Assembly (NCBI GenBank): GCA_035540375.1
Contig: DATLGO010000106.1
Location: 1-38,523, forward strand
Source of the DNA: Candidatus Thermoplasmatota archaeon
GTDB taxonomy: Archaea > Thermoplasmatota > SW-10-69-26 > JACQPN01 > JAJPHT01
Reading direction: 5' to 3'
DNA: 38,523 nucleotides
Each line of letters opens with the position of its first letter. Positions within the stretch are counted from its first letter, which is position 1. The notes beneath the pieces are model-generated. The model was not told the DNA's origin and ran no database searches. It worked only from the letters and a program-made list of their open reading frames with translations. A program made the translations under genes and the position numbers. Below, piece by piece: positions 6,909-15,309 of this stretch.

Positions 6909-7883
6909 TCAGGGGCGTCCGGAGCGGAGCCGCTCCTCCCAGGCGCGGTGGGCGGCAAGGCGGTCCGCATCCGCGGGGGAGACTGGCTCCTCCACGACAA
7001 CGCGAGGCGGCTCGGCGCGGGGCGGGGCGCGCGGCTCGCGGACGCCGGGCCGCTCGCGCGGAGGCGGGCGTTCGCGGCTCGGCGCGCGCTCTCGGGAGGG
7101 TCTCTCCGCCCGGGGGCCGCGCGCGGCCTCGCGGCGCAACGCGATCGCCTCGGCGGGCTTGTAGTCGCGGATGACGCGGGACGGCGTCGAGGAGGTGAAG
7201 ACCTCGGGCTCGAAATAGGGAAGCCCGATCGGCTCGCGCTCGCGGCGCCGGCGCTGGAAGAGGGCGAGGTCGAGCGTCACCGCGATGATGCCGGTGAGGA
7301 ACACCATGTCGAAGACCGCGGCGCCGCCGATCGAGGCGACGGCGCCGGTCTCCGGCGGCGCCTGAGCGAGGAACTCGGGGAATCGGAAGACGTCCGCTCC
7401 GATGAGAGCGCCCACCGTGCCGCTCACGTAGGCGAGCGGCGCGGAATAGTCCACCTCGCGCCAGTAGGCGACGAGCGCGATGGCGGCCGCGACGATTCCG
7501 GGGACGAGCCAAAGGGGGAAGGGGCTCACGATGCCCTCGGGCGCCACGCTCGTCGTGAGATAGGTGGCGCCGGAGACGAACACCACCCCGATGAGCGCCT
7601 CGGTGAGCATCTCGGGCTTGCGCCTGAGGAGAACGCCCGACACGACGAGCGGGACGATGGCGCCGCCCACGTTCACGGCGATGAGCCACCCGTTCGAGAA
7701 CCAGATCGGGATGTTCAGGAAGCCGCCGAAGAGCGTCCCGAGGACGATGGCGGTCGCTTCCTGCCGCGTGAAGCCCACGGCCTGGAACGCGCGATGGATC
7801 GCGCCGTAGATGAGATACAGCACGAGCAGCGAAAGCGCGACGGCCGCGAAGGCGAGGACCGCGTCTTCGAATCCGTTCGCCAC
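6909..7883 (-). CDS. DUF1614 family membrane protein with Arg/Pro-rich tail
   Basis: A 324-residue polytopic membrane protein. About seven hydrophobic helices fill residues 1-215, with family-like segments G-G-F-L-N-I-P-I-W, N-V-G-G-A-I-V-P and, near the end, G-G-A-A-V-F-D-M-V-F-L-T-G-I. That pattern matches DUF1614, membrane proteins of unknown function common in archaea and some bacteria. The last ~105 residues are a hydrophilic tail dense in Arg, Pro and Glu, likely disordered and cytoplasmic, unusual for the family as I know it. A TATA-like box (GTTTAAAC, 7906-7916) lies 28 nt before the ATG, so the gene is probably leaderless and divergent from alaS. Confidence 0.7.
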   Translation of the reverse strand: MANGFEDAVLAFAAVALSLLVLYLIYGAIHRAFQAVGFTRQEATAIVLGTLFGGFLNIPIWFSNGWLIAVNVGGAIVPLVVSGVLLRRKPEMLTEALIGVVFVSGATYLTTSVAPEGIVSPFPLWLVPGIVAAAIALVAYWREVDYSAPLAYVSGTVGALIGADVFRFPEFLAQAPPETGAVASIGGAAVFDMVFLTGIIAVTLDLALFQRRRREREPIGLPYFEPEVFTSSTPSRVIRDYKPAEAIALRREAARGPRAERPSRERAPSRERPPPRERPGVREPRAPPRAEPPRVVVEEPVSPADADRLAAHRAWEERLRSGRP

Positions 7884-7905
7884 GCGGCGAGCGAAGGGCG
7901 GGGCA

Positions 7906-7916
7906 CGGTTTAAACG
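7906..7916 (-). promoter_or_regulatory. TATA-like box for the DUF1614 gene
   Basis: CGTTTAAACCG (palindromic core GTTTAAAC) centred 28 nt before the ATG at 7883 in the alaS divergent region. Confidence 0.45.
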
Positions 7917-7953
7917 TCTCCGCCTGCGCCCGCGGCGTTCGGATCGCGCGAAA

Positions 7954-7963
7954 CGCTTAAAGA
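7954..7963 (+). promoter_or_regulatory. TATA-like box for the alaS operon
   Basis: CGCTTAAAGA, centred about 48 nt before the chosen alaS ATG at 8006 and 18 nt before an earlier in-frame ATG at 7976. The spacing predicts a leader of about 20 nt for the ATG at 8006. Confidence 0.4.
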
Positions 7964-8005
7964 CGACCCGTGAGTATGGAGCGCGGCCAGACCCCAGGGG
8001 TTCCC

Positions 8006-10795
8006 ATGTCCCTCGAGAAGGAGTACCAGCTGGAGTTCTTCAAGAAGAACGGATTCCAGCGCAAGATCTGCCCCACGTGCAATTATCCCTTCTGGACGCA
8101 GGACTCCACGCGCGCGATGTGTGGCGACCCGCCGTGCGTCGAATACTCGTTCATCGGCGCGCCCCTCACGAAGCGGGAATACTCGCTCCGCGAGATGCGC
8201 GAGAAGTTCCTCACCTTCCTCGAGGAGCGCGGTCACTCGCGCGTCAAGCGCTATCCCGTCGTCGCGCGCTGGCGGGACGACATTTACCTCACGATCGCGT
8301 CCATCGCGGACTTCCAGCCGCACGTGACGAGCGGCCTCGTCCCGCCGCCCGCGAACCCGCTCTGCATCTCTCAGCCGTGCATCCGCCTGAACGACCTCGA
8401 CTCGGTCGGGAAGTCGGGTCGTCATCTCACGACGTTCGAGATGATGGCGCACCACGTGTTCAACACGCCGCAGAAGACCTATTACTTCAAGGACCGCACG
8501 GTCGAGCTCTGCCACGAGTTCCTCACGAAGGCGCTCGGCATCGACGGCAAGATCGTGACCTACAAGGAGAATCCGTGGAGCGGCGGCGGCAACGCCGGCC
8601 CCGCGGTCGAGGTCCTCGTCGCCGGTCTCGAGGTGGCGACCCTCGTCTTCATGAAGTGGGTCCGCGACGACCAGGGCCCCATCGACGTGAAGGGCGAGAA
8701 GTACCGCGAAATGGAGCTGCAGATCGTCGACACCGGTTACGGTCTCGAGCGTCTCGTCTGGGCCTCGAACGGGCGCGCGACCATCTACGATGCGCTCTTC
8801 CCTGAGGTCGTGAAGTTCATCACGTCCGCGGCCGGGCTCGAGGAGAAGCTCCGCGACCCGCGCCTGAAGGACATCCTCTCCGAGACCGCGCGCCTCGCGG
8901 CCCTCATGAGCGTGGATACCGGCACGAAGGTGCTCGAACTGCGCCGGCGCGTCCACGAGCGCCTCGTGCAGAAGGGCATGAAGATTGAATTCGAGGAGCT
9001 GCTTGCGATCCTCGAGCCGCTCGAGCGCGTGTACGCCATCGCGGACCACTCCCGTTGCATCGCGTTCATGCTCGGGGACGGCATCGTTCCGTCGAACGTC
9101 AAGGCCGGCTACCTCACGCGGCTCGTGATCCGCCGCGCCCTCCGCTTCGCCGACGAGCTGAACCTCACGGTCAGCCTCGAGGACGTCGTCGACAAGCAGC
9201 TCGAGCTCATGGCCGGGGACTTCCCGTCCGTAAAGGCGAACCGCGACGGCATCATGACCATCCTCGGCCTCGAGGTGGACCGCTACCGCGAAACGCTCGA
9301 GAAGGGCCGCCGCCTCGTCGAGCGCGAGATCAAGGGTCAGAAGACGCTCACCGCCGAGCGTCTCATCGACCTCTACGATTCTCACGGCATGGCTCCCGAC
9401 ATCGTGCGCGCCATCGCCGCGGACGCGGGCGTCGCCGTCGACGTGCCGGACGACTTCTACTCTCGCGTCGCGAACAAGCACTCGACCGGCAAGGCCGGCG
9501 AGGAGGCGTACGACTCCGCCGCGCAGGCCGCGGGCAAGATCCGCGACCTCCCGCCGACGCGGCTCCTCTACTACGAGGCCGCCCCGACGAAGGACTTCGA
9601 GGCCGTCGTCCTCCACGCGAAGGACGGCGAAGTGGTCCTCGACCAGACGGCGTTCTACCCCGAGGGCGGCGGCCAGCCCGCCGACGGCGGCGTCATCATC
9701 AGCAACGATCAGAGCCTCAAGGTCGTGGACGTCCAGAAGTACGCCGTCGCGAGCGGCTACGTCGTCGTCCACAAGATCGAAGGTGGCAAGGTCAAGACCG
9801 GCGAGGTCGTGCACGGCCGCGTCGACTGGGGCAAGCGCATGGCGCACACCCGCCACCACACCGCGACGCACATCATCCTCGGCGCGACGCGGCGCGTGCT
9901 CGGGAGCCACGTGTGGCAGGGCGGCGCGCAGAAGGGCTACGAGCGCAGCCGCGTCGACGTCGCGCACTTCCGCCGCATCACGGACGAGGAGCTGCGGGAG
10001 ATCGAGCAGCTCGCCAACATGGTCGTGCTGGAGAACCTCCCGGTCGAGAAGATCTGGATCCCGCGCGACGAGGCCGAGCGCAAGTACGGCATGCAGCTCT
10101 ACCAGGGCGGCATCCCCGAGGGCCGCGACGTCCGCGTCGTGCGCGTCGTCGACTTCGACGTGGAGTGCTGCGGCGGCACGCACGTCTCGACCACCAACCA
10201 GGTGGGCCCCATCAAGATCCTCAAGGCCGAGCGCATCCAGGACGGGCTCGAGCGCATCGAGTTCTCCGCGGGCCTCGCGGCCGTGCGTCAGGTCCAGAAG
10301 AAGGAGGAGCTCCTGCGGGAAGCGGCCGAGAAGCTCTCCGTCACCCCCGAGGAGCTCCCGAAGACCGTCGAGCGGTTCTTCAACGAGTGGAAGGAGCTGC
10401 GCAAGCAGGTCGAGGAGCTGCAGGTGTACGCCGCGCAGGCGCGCAAGGCGAAGCTCCTCGCTGCGGCCGAGACCGTGAAGGGCGTGAAGCTCGTCCTCGA
10501 CAGGAGCGACCTCCCCATGGAGCAGCTCCTGAAGCTCGCGGGCGAGATCACGCGCGAAAGCGGCGTCGTTGCGATCCTGGGCTCGTCGAAGGACGGCGCG
10601 AAGATCGTGGTCGCGCGCTCCCCGGACGTCGCGGCCGTGAAGGCCGGCGACGCGGTTCGCGAGGCCTCGAAGGTCGTGGGCGGCGGGGGCGGCGGGAAAC
10701 CGGACGTCGCCCAGGGCGGAGGCCCCGACGCCACGAAGCTCGACGACGCGCTCAAGGCCGCGCGCGACGTGGTCACGAAGGCCCTCGGCGCGTAG
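8006..10795 (+). CDS. alaS: alanyl-tRNA synthetase (archaeal type)
   Basis: A 929-residue class II synthetase that charges tRNA-Ala. The archaeal N-terminal zinc-binding insertion is visible (Cys22, Cys25, Cys39, Cys44), followed by the aminoacylation core, the editing domain with H-H-T-A-T-H (His618 and His622) and C-C-G-G-T-H (Cys722 and His726) as zinc and editing ligands, a coiled-coil segment near 790-830, and a DHHA1-like C-terminal domain ending in a Gly-rich stretch. Length fits the archaeal family. In-frame GTG 7970 and ATG 7976 exist, but the ATG at 8006 gives the family-like opening M-S-L-E-K-E-Y and follows AGGGG with a short spacing. It leads an operon with two downstream genes (gaps of 5 and 4 nt). 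Confidence 0.97.
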   Translation: MSLEKEYQLEFFKKNGFQRKICPTCNYPFWTQDSTRAMCGDPPCVEYSFIGAPLTKREYSLREMREKFLTFLEERGHSRVKRYPVVARWRDDIYLTIASIADFQPHVTSGLVPPPANPLCISQPCIRLNDLDSVGKSGRHLTTFEMMAHHVFNTPQKTYYFKDRTVELCHEFLTKALGIDGKIVTYKENPWSGGGNAGPAVEVLVAGLEVATLVFMKWVRDDQGPIDVKGEKYREMELQIVDTGYGLERLVWASNGRATIYDALFPEVVKFITSAAGLEEKLRDPRLKDILSETARLAALMSVDTGTKVLELRRRVHERLVQKGMKIEFEELLAILEPLERVYAIADHSRCIAFMLGDGIVPSNVKAGYLTRLVIRRALRFADELNLTVSLEDVVDKQLELMAGDFPSVKANRDGIMTILGLEVDRYRETLEKGRRLVEREIKGQKTLTAERLIDLYDSHGMAPDIVRAIAADAGVAVDVPDDFYSRVANKHSTGKAGEEAYDSAAQAAGKIRDLPPTRLLYYEAAPTKDFEAVVLHAKDGEVVLDQTAFYPEGGGQPADGGVIISNDQSLKVVDVQKYAVASGYVVVHKIEGGKVKTGEVVHGRVDWGKRMAHTRHHTATHIILGATRRVLGSHVWQGGAQKGYERSRVDVAHFRRITDEELREIEQLANMVVLENLPVEKIWIPRDEAERKYGMQLYQGGIPEGRDVRVVRVVDFDVECCGGTHVSTTNQVGPIKILKAERIQDGLERIEFSAGLAAVRQVQKKEELLREAAEKLSVTPEELPKTVERFFNEWKELRKQVEELQVYAAQARKAKLLAAAETVKGVKLVLDRSDLPMEQLLKLAGEITRESGVVAILGSSKDGAKIVVARSPDVAAVKAGDAVREASKVVGGGGGGKPDVAQGGGPDATKLDDALKAARDVVTKALGA

Positions 10796-10800
10796 GCTTC

Positions 10801-11028
10801 ATGGCCGCCGCCGTCGATCCCGGGCCGCGCGGGCGCGACGAGCGCAAGCCGTGCGAGTTCTGCATGACGCCCCTCGTGGATCCGATCGAAGAGCCGTACA
10901 ATCTCGCGTTCATCGCGCACCTCCGCGCGACGCCGCGCTGCATGGAGCTCTTCTCCTACGGCATGACGAACCTGCGCAACGAGATGCGCGCCCGCGTCGG
11001 CAAGAAGCCGACCACCGACGGGCTGTGA
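10801..11028 (+). CDS. small Cys-motif protein in the alaS operon
   Basis: A 75-residue protein that I do not recognise. It contains C-E-F-C near residue 18, then a His and a further Cys (H-L-R-A-T-P-R-C), a possible C-x2-C...H-x6-C zinc site, and a basic C-terminus (R-A-R-V-G-K-K). It lies 5 nt after alaS and 4 nt before the SDR gene, so co-translation is likely, and its coding frame continues cleanly between the two stops. A small zinc protein acting with translation is conceivable, but this rests on context alone. Confidence 0.6.
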   Translation: MAAAVDPGPRGRDERKPCEFCMTPLVDPIEEPYNLAFIAHLRATPRCMELFSYGMTNLRNEMRARVGKKPTTDGL

Positions 11029-11032
11029 CCGC

Positions 11033-11848
11033 ATGGCGAAGACGGTCCTTGTGACGGGCGCCGGTCGAGGCATCGGTCTCGCGGCGGCGGAGGCGTTCGA
11101 GCGAGCGGGATGGAACGTCGTCGCCACCGCGCGCGACCAGGCGGCGCTCGATCGCCTCGCGGCGCGCGGCTGGACGGCGATACCGCTGGACATCGAGCAG
11201 GCGTCCGCCACGGCGGAGGCGGCCCGACGCGCGCTCGAAGCGGGTCCGCCTTCGGTGCTCGTGAACAACGCGGGCTACGCCGAGCTCGGTCCGGTGGAGA
11301 CCGTCGATCGGTCCCGCTGGCGTCGCCAGTTCGAGACCAACGTCTTCGGCCCTTTCGATCTCGCGCGACGTCTCCTCCCCGCGATGCGCGCGATGGGCGG
11401 CGGCCGCGTCATCCAGATGTCGAGCGCGCTCGGTCGGCAGAGCGCGCCATGGGCGGGCGTCTATGCCGCGAGCAAGTTCGCGCTCGAGGCCGCCACGGAC
11501 GCCTTCCGCGTCGAGGTTCGCCCGTGGAACGTCGGCGTGACGCTCGTCGAACCCGGATTCGTGCGGGGCGATTTCGTCGACGCCGCCGTCGCCGGCATGG
11601 ACGCGAGCCTCGAGCCCGGGAATCCCTACGACAGGTCCAGGCGCAACCTCGATCCCTGGCTCGCGCGCGTCCATCGCTTCGCGGTGACGCCTGAGCGCGT
11701 CGCCGCGGTCATCCTCCGCGAGGCCACGCGTCCGCGCCCTCGCGCGCGCGCCGTCGTCGGATTCGCTGCGCGCGCGTCGCTCGTCGCGCGCGCCCTCGCG
11801 CCGGGATCACTCGTCGATCTCGTGATGCACCGGGTCCTTTCGCGCTGA
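11033..11848 (+). CDS. short-chain dehydrogenase/reductase
   Basis: A 271-residue classical SDR using NAD(P)H. The cofactor motif T-G-A-G-R-G-I-G opens the protein, N-N-A-G follows near residue 80, and the catalytic Ser (M-S-S-A) and Y-A-A-S-K are in place. An Arg just after the second beta strand (A-T-A-R-D) suggests NADPH preference by family rule. The C-terminal ~70 residues extend the usual 250-residue fold with a hydrophobic stretch, as in SDRs acting on lipid or steroid-like substrates; the substrate is not known. It is the last gene of the alaS operon and overlaps the convergent flavoenzyme gene by 42 bp at the 3' ends. Confidence 0.9.
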   Translation: MAKTVLVTGAGRGIGLAAAEAFERAGWNVVATARDQAALDRLAARGWTAIPLDIEQASATAEAARRALEAGPPSVLVNNAGYAELGPVETVDRSRWRRQFETNVFGPFDLARRLLPAMRAMGGGRVIQMSSALGRQSAPWAGVYAASKFALEAATDAFRVEVRPWNVGVTLVEPGFVRGDFVDAAVAGMDASLEPGNPYDRSRRNLDPWLARVHRFAVTPERVAAVILREATRPRPRARAVVGFAARASLVARALAPGSLVDLVMHRVLSR

Positions 11849-13156
11849 GTACGCGCCGCGCTTCGCGAGGTCGCCCCGTCGCGCGAGGATCTCCGGCGTG
11901 CGGCATACCCCCGGAAGACCCGCGACCTGCGGAACGGTACAATTGTTGCAGGACTCGCAGAGCGCCGCGGCCCCCGGCTCGTTGAGGAGCCTCGCGGCCG
12001 CGTGCGGCTCCGCGTAGAAGGGACGCGCCATCCCGACCATGTCGGCTCTGCCATCCCGAAGGAGCCGATCCATCTCGGCGCGGGTGCGGATGCCGCCCTC
12101 CGCTAGCACGACGAGGCCATCCACCTCGCGTTTGACCGCCGAGAAGAACGCCTCGTTCCACACGGGCTCGAAGGGGATGAGGCGCGCGGCAAGGCGGTTC
12201 GCGAGCCGCACGACGCGCGCCTTGCGGGGGGAACCGAACGCCCGCGCATACCCTTCCGCGAACCGGGGGTCGTCCCACGCGCGCTTCGGAAATCGGCCGC
12301 GGGCGACGGACTGGTCGCGCGTCACCCCGACCGTGACGGGCGCGACGGCGTCCACGCCCGCCTCGCGGCATGCGCGCGCGATGGCGACGCCGTCCCGGAG
12401 GGTGAGCGCGCCTCGGACGAACCAGGGCGCGACCGTTTCTGCGGGGATCTTCGCGGTCACGGGAAAATCGGGACGCGTCGCCCGGCGGATCTCCCTGACG
12501 ACGAGCCGAAGGAACGCGGAACGGTCCTCGACGGTTTTTCCGCCGAACTCGTCCGATCGCTCATTGAAGACCGGGCTCCACAATTCCTGGAAGATGCTCC
12601 CGTTCGCGCCCGCGAGGTGGATGCCGTCGTAGCCCGCGTCGCGCGCGTGGCGCGCGGCCTCGCCGAAGGCGCGCGCGAGGGCGTGCAGCTCCTCGGTCGT
12701 GAAGACGCGCAGGTTGTCGATGCGCAGGAACCGGGCGCGAAGCATCGCGCGGAACCACCACGGCGGGCGGCTCACGGCATGGGTCGCAAGACCGGGATGG
12801 GCGGCGCGGTATGCCGCGTGCCACGCCTCCATCGACTGGAGGGCCCCGTGGCCGAGCTGCACGAAGAGGCGCGCCCCGTGCTGCTTCACGGCCGCGACGG
12901 CGGGCGCGAGGCCGAGCACGAAGGCGCGATCGTGGAAACGGCTCAAGCCCGGCGCCGTGCGGCCGCCTTCGGCCGTGACGAGCGACGCCCCCTGGAAGAC
13001 GAGGCCCGCGCCGGATTCCGCGGCGGGCGCGAGCTCGCGTTCGAGGATGCGCGCGGCGTCGGGCTTGTTCGCGGCGACCTCGAGGAGCGGGGCGCGGTAG
13101 AGCCGGTTGCGGACCGTCGTCGAACCGATCGCGACGGGATCCTCGAGGCGCGCCAT
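11807..13156 (-). CDS. OYE-family NADH:flavin oxidoreductase with C-terminal Fe-S cysteines
   Basis: A 449-residue Old Yellow Enzyme-like FMN protein. The TIM-barrel starts with P-V-A-I-G-S-T-T-V-R-N-R and shows the substrate/flavin region H-L-A-G-A-N-G-S-I-F-Q-E-L-W-S-P-V-F-N and R-S-D-E-F-G-G. After the barrel comes C-x2-C-x2-C-x11-C (Cys400, 403, 406, 418), the [4Fe-4S] motif of 2,4-dienoyl-CoA reductase and trimethylamine dehydrogenase. The FAD/NAD-binding domains usually fused beyond it are missing, so electrons must come from a separate partner. A TATA-like patch (13181-13190) lies 30 nt before the ATG. Substrate unknown; an enoate or enoyl-CoA reductase is likely. Confidence 0.87.
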   Translation of the reverse strand: MARLEDPVAIGSTTVRNRLYRAPLLEVAANKPDAARILERELAPAAESGAGLVFQGASLVTAEGGRTAPGLSRFHDRAFVLGLAPAVAAVKQHGARLFVQLGHGALQSMEAWHAAYRAAHPGLATHAVSRPPWWFRAMLRARFLRIDNLRVFTTEELHALARAFGEAARHARDAGYDGIHLAGANGSIFQELWSPVFNERSDEFGGKTVEDRSAFLRLVVREIRRATRPDFPVTAKIPAETVAPWFVRGALTLRDGVAIARACREAGVDAVAPVTVGVTRDQSVARGRFPKRAWDDPRFAEGYARAFGSPRKARVVRLANRLAARLIPFEPVWNEAFFSAVKREVDGLVVLAEGGIRTRAEMDRLLRDGRADMVGMARPFYAEPHAAARLLNEPGAAALCESCNNCTVPQVAGLPGVCRTPEILARRGDLAKRGAYSARKDPVHHEIDE

Positions 13157-13193
13157 CGCGGTCGCGAGCGATCCCTCCGGGGTTGAATCTTCC

Positions 13194-14012
13194 TCATCGC
13201 GGCGGCGGGGCCGGGAGCATCGCGCCGCACGCGAGGCAGAAGGTGGATCCCGGGGAGACGGGACGGCGGCATTCGGGGCAGGGCACGCCGGCGGTTCCGG
13301 GGCCTCCTTCGCCGGGTCGCGACGGCAGCGTGATGGAAACGGACGTGCCGCGGGGCTCGTGGTGGTAGACGATGAGGGCGAGGGGGAGAAGCGTGCCGAT
13401 GACCGCGATCACGAGGCCCGCGTGGAGCGCGCCCGTCGGGAGCGAGCCCACGATCTCGCCGCGCACGGCGTCGTCCGGAACGGCTTCAGCGACGCGCCAG
13501 AGATCGGCCTTAACGACCCAACCCGAGGCGTTGCCGAGGGGCGTAAGATCCGCCGTCACGTTCATCGTCCCCGTCGCCTCCCCGGAGGGGGCGTAGGCCG
13601 GCACTTCGAGCGTGACATTGGTGGCGTTCGCGGCGAGGACGCTCTCCCCCGCCCGCACCGTCCACCCGTCGCCGGCGCGTTCGGCGCGGGCGAGGAGGCG
13701 GCCCACGTGACGGGCGCTCTCGAGTCCGAGGAGGCCGCCGGGGGCGTCGCCGTCCCCCCACACGACGACCGTGCCGCGGCCGCCGTGGAACGAGGGGGAC
13801 GAGGGGTCGAGCGCGGGCGCGGCCTTCGCAAGCGGCATCACGAGGACGCTCTCCCCCGGCCGCAGGGAGGCGGGTTCCGTGGGGCGGTACATCGAACCCG
13901 CGGCCTCGTCCGTAAGCGCCGCGGAGGATGCCCAGACGACCCCGACGTAGGAAACCCCGAGGAGGCCCGTGAAGAACCAGGCCCAGAGGGCGAAGCGGAG
14001 GCCGCGGCGCAT
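13194..14012 (-). CDS. membrane protein with C-terminal zinc ribbon
   Basis: A 272-residue protein of unknown function. One membrane helix lies near the N-terminus (W-A-W-F-F-T-G-L-L-G-V-S-Y-V), followed by an extracytoplasmic region of about 160 residues with several N-x-T/S sites, a second helix (L-V-I-A-V-I-G-T-L-L-P-L-A-L), and a cytoplasmic tail ending in a zinc ribbon C-P-E-C...C-L-A-C. The topology resembles archaeal zinc-ribbon membrane proteins. I take the ATG at 14012 because a TATA-like patch on the same strand (14037-14047) is about 30 nt upstream; an in-frame TTG at 14045 is the alternative. It diverges from the response-regulator gene. Confidence 0.7.
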   Translation of the reverse strand: MRRGLRFALWAWFFTGLLGVSYVGVVWASSAALTDEAAGSMYRPTEPASLRPGESVLVMPLAKAAPALDPSSPSFHGGRGTVVVWGDGDAPGGLLGLESARHVGRLLARAERAGDGWTVRAGESVLAANATNVTLEVPAYAPSGEATGTMNVTADLTPLGNASGWVVKADLWRVAEAVPDDAVRGEIVGSLPTGALHAGLVIAVIGTLLPLALIVYHHEPRGTSVSITLPSRPGEGGPGTAGVPCPECRRPVSPGSTFCLACGAMLPAPPPR

Positions 14013-14140
14013 GCGCCCCCATCGGGAGGGGGGGATTTCAATCAAACGGACCGGTCACAGTGGCAGCCTCCGGGCGTCGCGTTCGGAGAAGGAGCCTCTA
14101 AGCATGTCGGGGTCGTGAACGATTGAGGGATCGACGCGGC

Positions 14141-14938
14141 ATGCGTCCACCGGAGGTCAAGAAAGTGAACGAAAGGACCGCTGTGAAGCTCCTCATCGTC
14201 GAGGACAATCCCGCCGACGCCAAGCTGCTCCGCCTCGCCTTCGGGGACCCCCGCTGGACGGTGGACATCGCGGAAACGGGCGCGAACGCCCTCCGCCTCG
14301 TCGACCGGAAGTATGACGCCGTGCTCGTCGACTATCATCTGCCCGACATGAGCGGCCTCGAGGTCCTCGACCGGTTCCGGGCGAAGGACCCCGCCCCGGC
14401 CTTCGTGTTCGTGACCGGCCAGGGCTCGGAGGAGGTCGCCATGCTCGCGCTGTCCCGCGGAGCCTTGGACTACGTCACGAAGGGTCTCGATTACCACGAG
14501 CGCATCGTGGCCGTCGTCGAGGAGGCGATGGACAAGCGCACAGACGCCTTGTCGGTCGGCGAGGACGTGCCGAGCCCCGACGCGCTCAAGAGCGCGCTCG
14601 CGCACGTCCGCCTCACGTCGCCCGTGCGCGGCTACCTCGTGATGAGCGCCGGCGGCCGCGCGCTCGGGGGCCAGCTCCCGGGCGAGGTCGACCCGGCGGC
14701 GCTCGCGACGAGCCTCGCCGGGATGCGCTCGAGCTTTCGCGCGCTCGCGGCCCAGCTCAAGGCCGAGGCGCGGTACGTCCACCTTCGGCTCGACAACCTG
14801 GGCCTCGTCCTGGAGCCCATCGGTCAGGTGGGGCTCCTTGCGACCGTCATCGAGCCGCCGGATGCCGTCCTGTCGGCGCGCGCCCGCACCCGTGACATCA
14901 TCGCCGAGCTGACGCTCGCCTGGGAGAAGAGCGGCTGA
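14141..14938 (+). CDS. response regulator: receiver domain fused to Roadblock/LC7-like domain
   Basis: A 265-residue cytosolic signalling protein. The receiver domain spans about 15-135 with acidic pair Glu21-Asp22, phospho-acceptor Asp64 (V-L-V-D-Y-H-L-P) and conserved Lys114 (V-T-K-G). The C-terminal part (~150-245) is not a DNA-binding, HisKA or PAS domain. It reads like a Roadblock/LC7 fold: R-G-Y-L-V-M-S-A-G-G-R-A-L-G, a long helix, Y-V-H-L-R-L-D-N-L-G-L-V-L-E-P-I-G, and L-L-A-T-V-I-E. Such domains bind small GTPases or dimerise, so this regulator may act by protein contact. Start options are TTG 14123, ATG 14141 and GTG 14165; GTG has GGAGGT 8 nt before it, so it may be the true start. 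No kinase gene is nearby. Confidence 0.8.
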   Translation: MRPPEVKKVNERTAVKLLIVEDNPADAKLLRLAFGDPRWTVDIAETGANALRLVDRKYDAVLVDYHLPDMSGLEVLDRFRAKDPAPAFVFVTGQGSEEVAMLALSRGALDYVTKGLDYHERIVAVVEEAMDKRTDALSVGEDVPSPDALKSALAHVRLTSPVRGYLVMSAGGRALGGQLPGEVDPAALATSLAGMRSSFRALAAQLKAEARYVHLRLDNLGLVLEPIGQVGLLATVIEPPDAVLSARARTRDIIAELTLAWEKSG

Positions 14939-14959
14939 GCGCGCGACAGGGACCCCGGA

Positions 14960-15307
14960 TCAGAGACGCGCCCACGCGTCGTTTCCGGCCTCGTCCGGAT
15001 AAGCGCCCGCCACCAGGACGTCCGCGGCGCGGGCCCGGTCGAACGCGGCCAGGGGCTCCGCCACGACGTCGAGGGGGATCGACCCGAACCTGACGACGCC
15101 GTCGCGACGCCAGGGCGTGAAGTCGAGCTCGGGCGCGGCGCCCTCGTACACCACGATGACGGGCCACGGCGCCGCCATCGCGGGCGACGCGATCCGAGCG
15201 CGGGGGACGACCACCGCGACGATGCGGCTCGTTTCGTCCGAGAAGTGGATCGCGAGCGCGTCCGCGAACGCGCGGATCGGGGCCGGAAGCGCGGGATCGC
15301 CGGCCAT
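14960..15307 (-). CDS. hypothetical protein downstream of the NYN gene
   Basis: A 115-residue soluble protein with no family I can name. It opens with an amphipathic helix (I-R-A-F-A-D-A-L-A-I-H-F), then alternating strands (R-I-V-A-V-V-V-P, P-V-I-V-V-Y-E-G) and ends with acidic and Trp residues. It begins 2 nt after the stop of the NYN-domain gene on the same strand, so the two are almost surely translated from one message and may form a pair. A small nucleotidyltransferase-like fold crossed my mind, but the catalytic G-S motif is missing. Confidence 0.65.
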   Translation of the reverse strand: MAGDPALPAPIRAFADALAIHFSDETSRIVAVVVPRARIASPAMAAPWPVIVVYEGAAPELDFTPWRRDGVVRFGSIPLDVVAEPLAAFDRARAADVLVAGAYPDEAGNDAWARL

Positions 15308-15309
15308 CG

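Noticed and set aside
7910-10183. A 757-residue minus-strand open frame opposite alaS
   Set aside because: Composition mirrors the alaS codons and no domain is seen; alaS on the other strand is certain.
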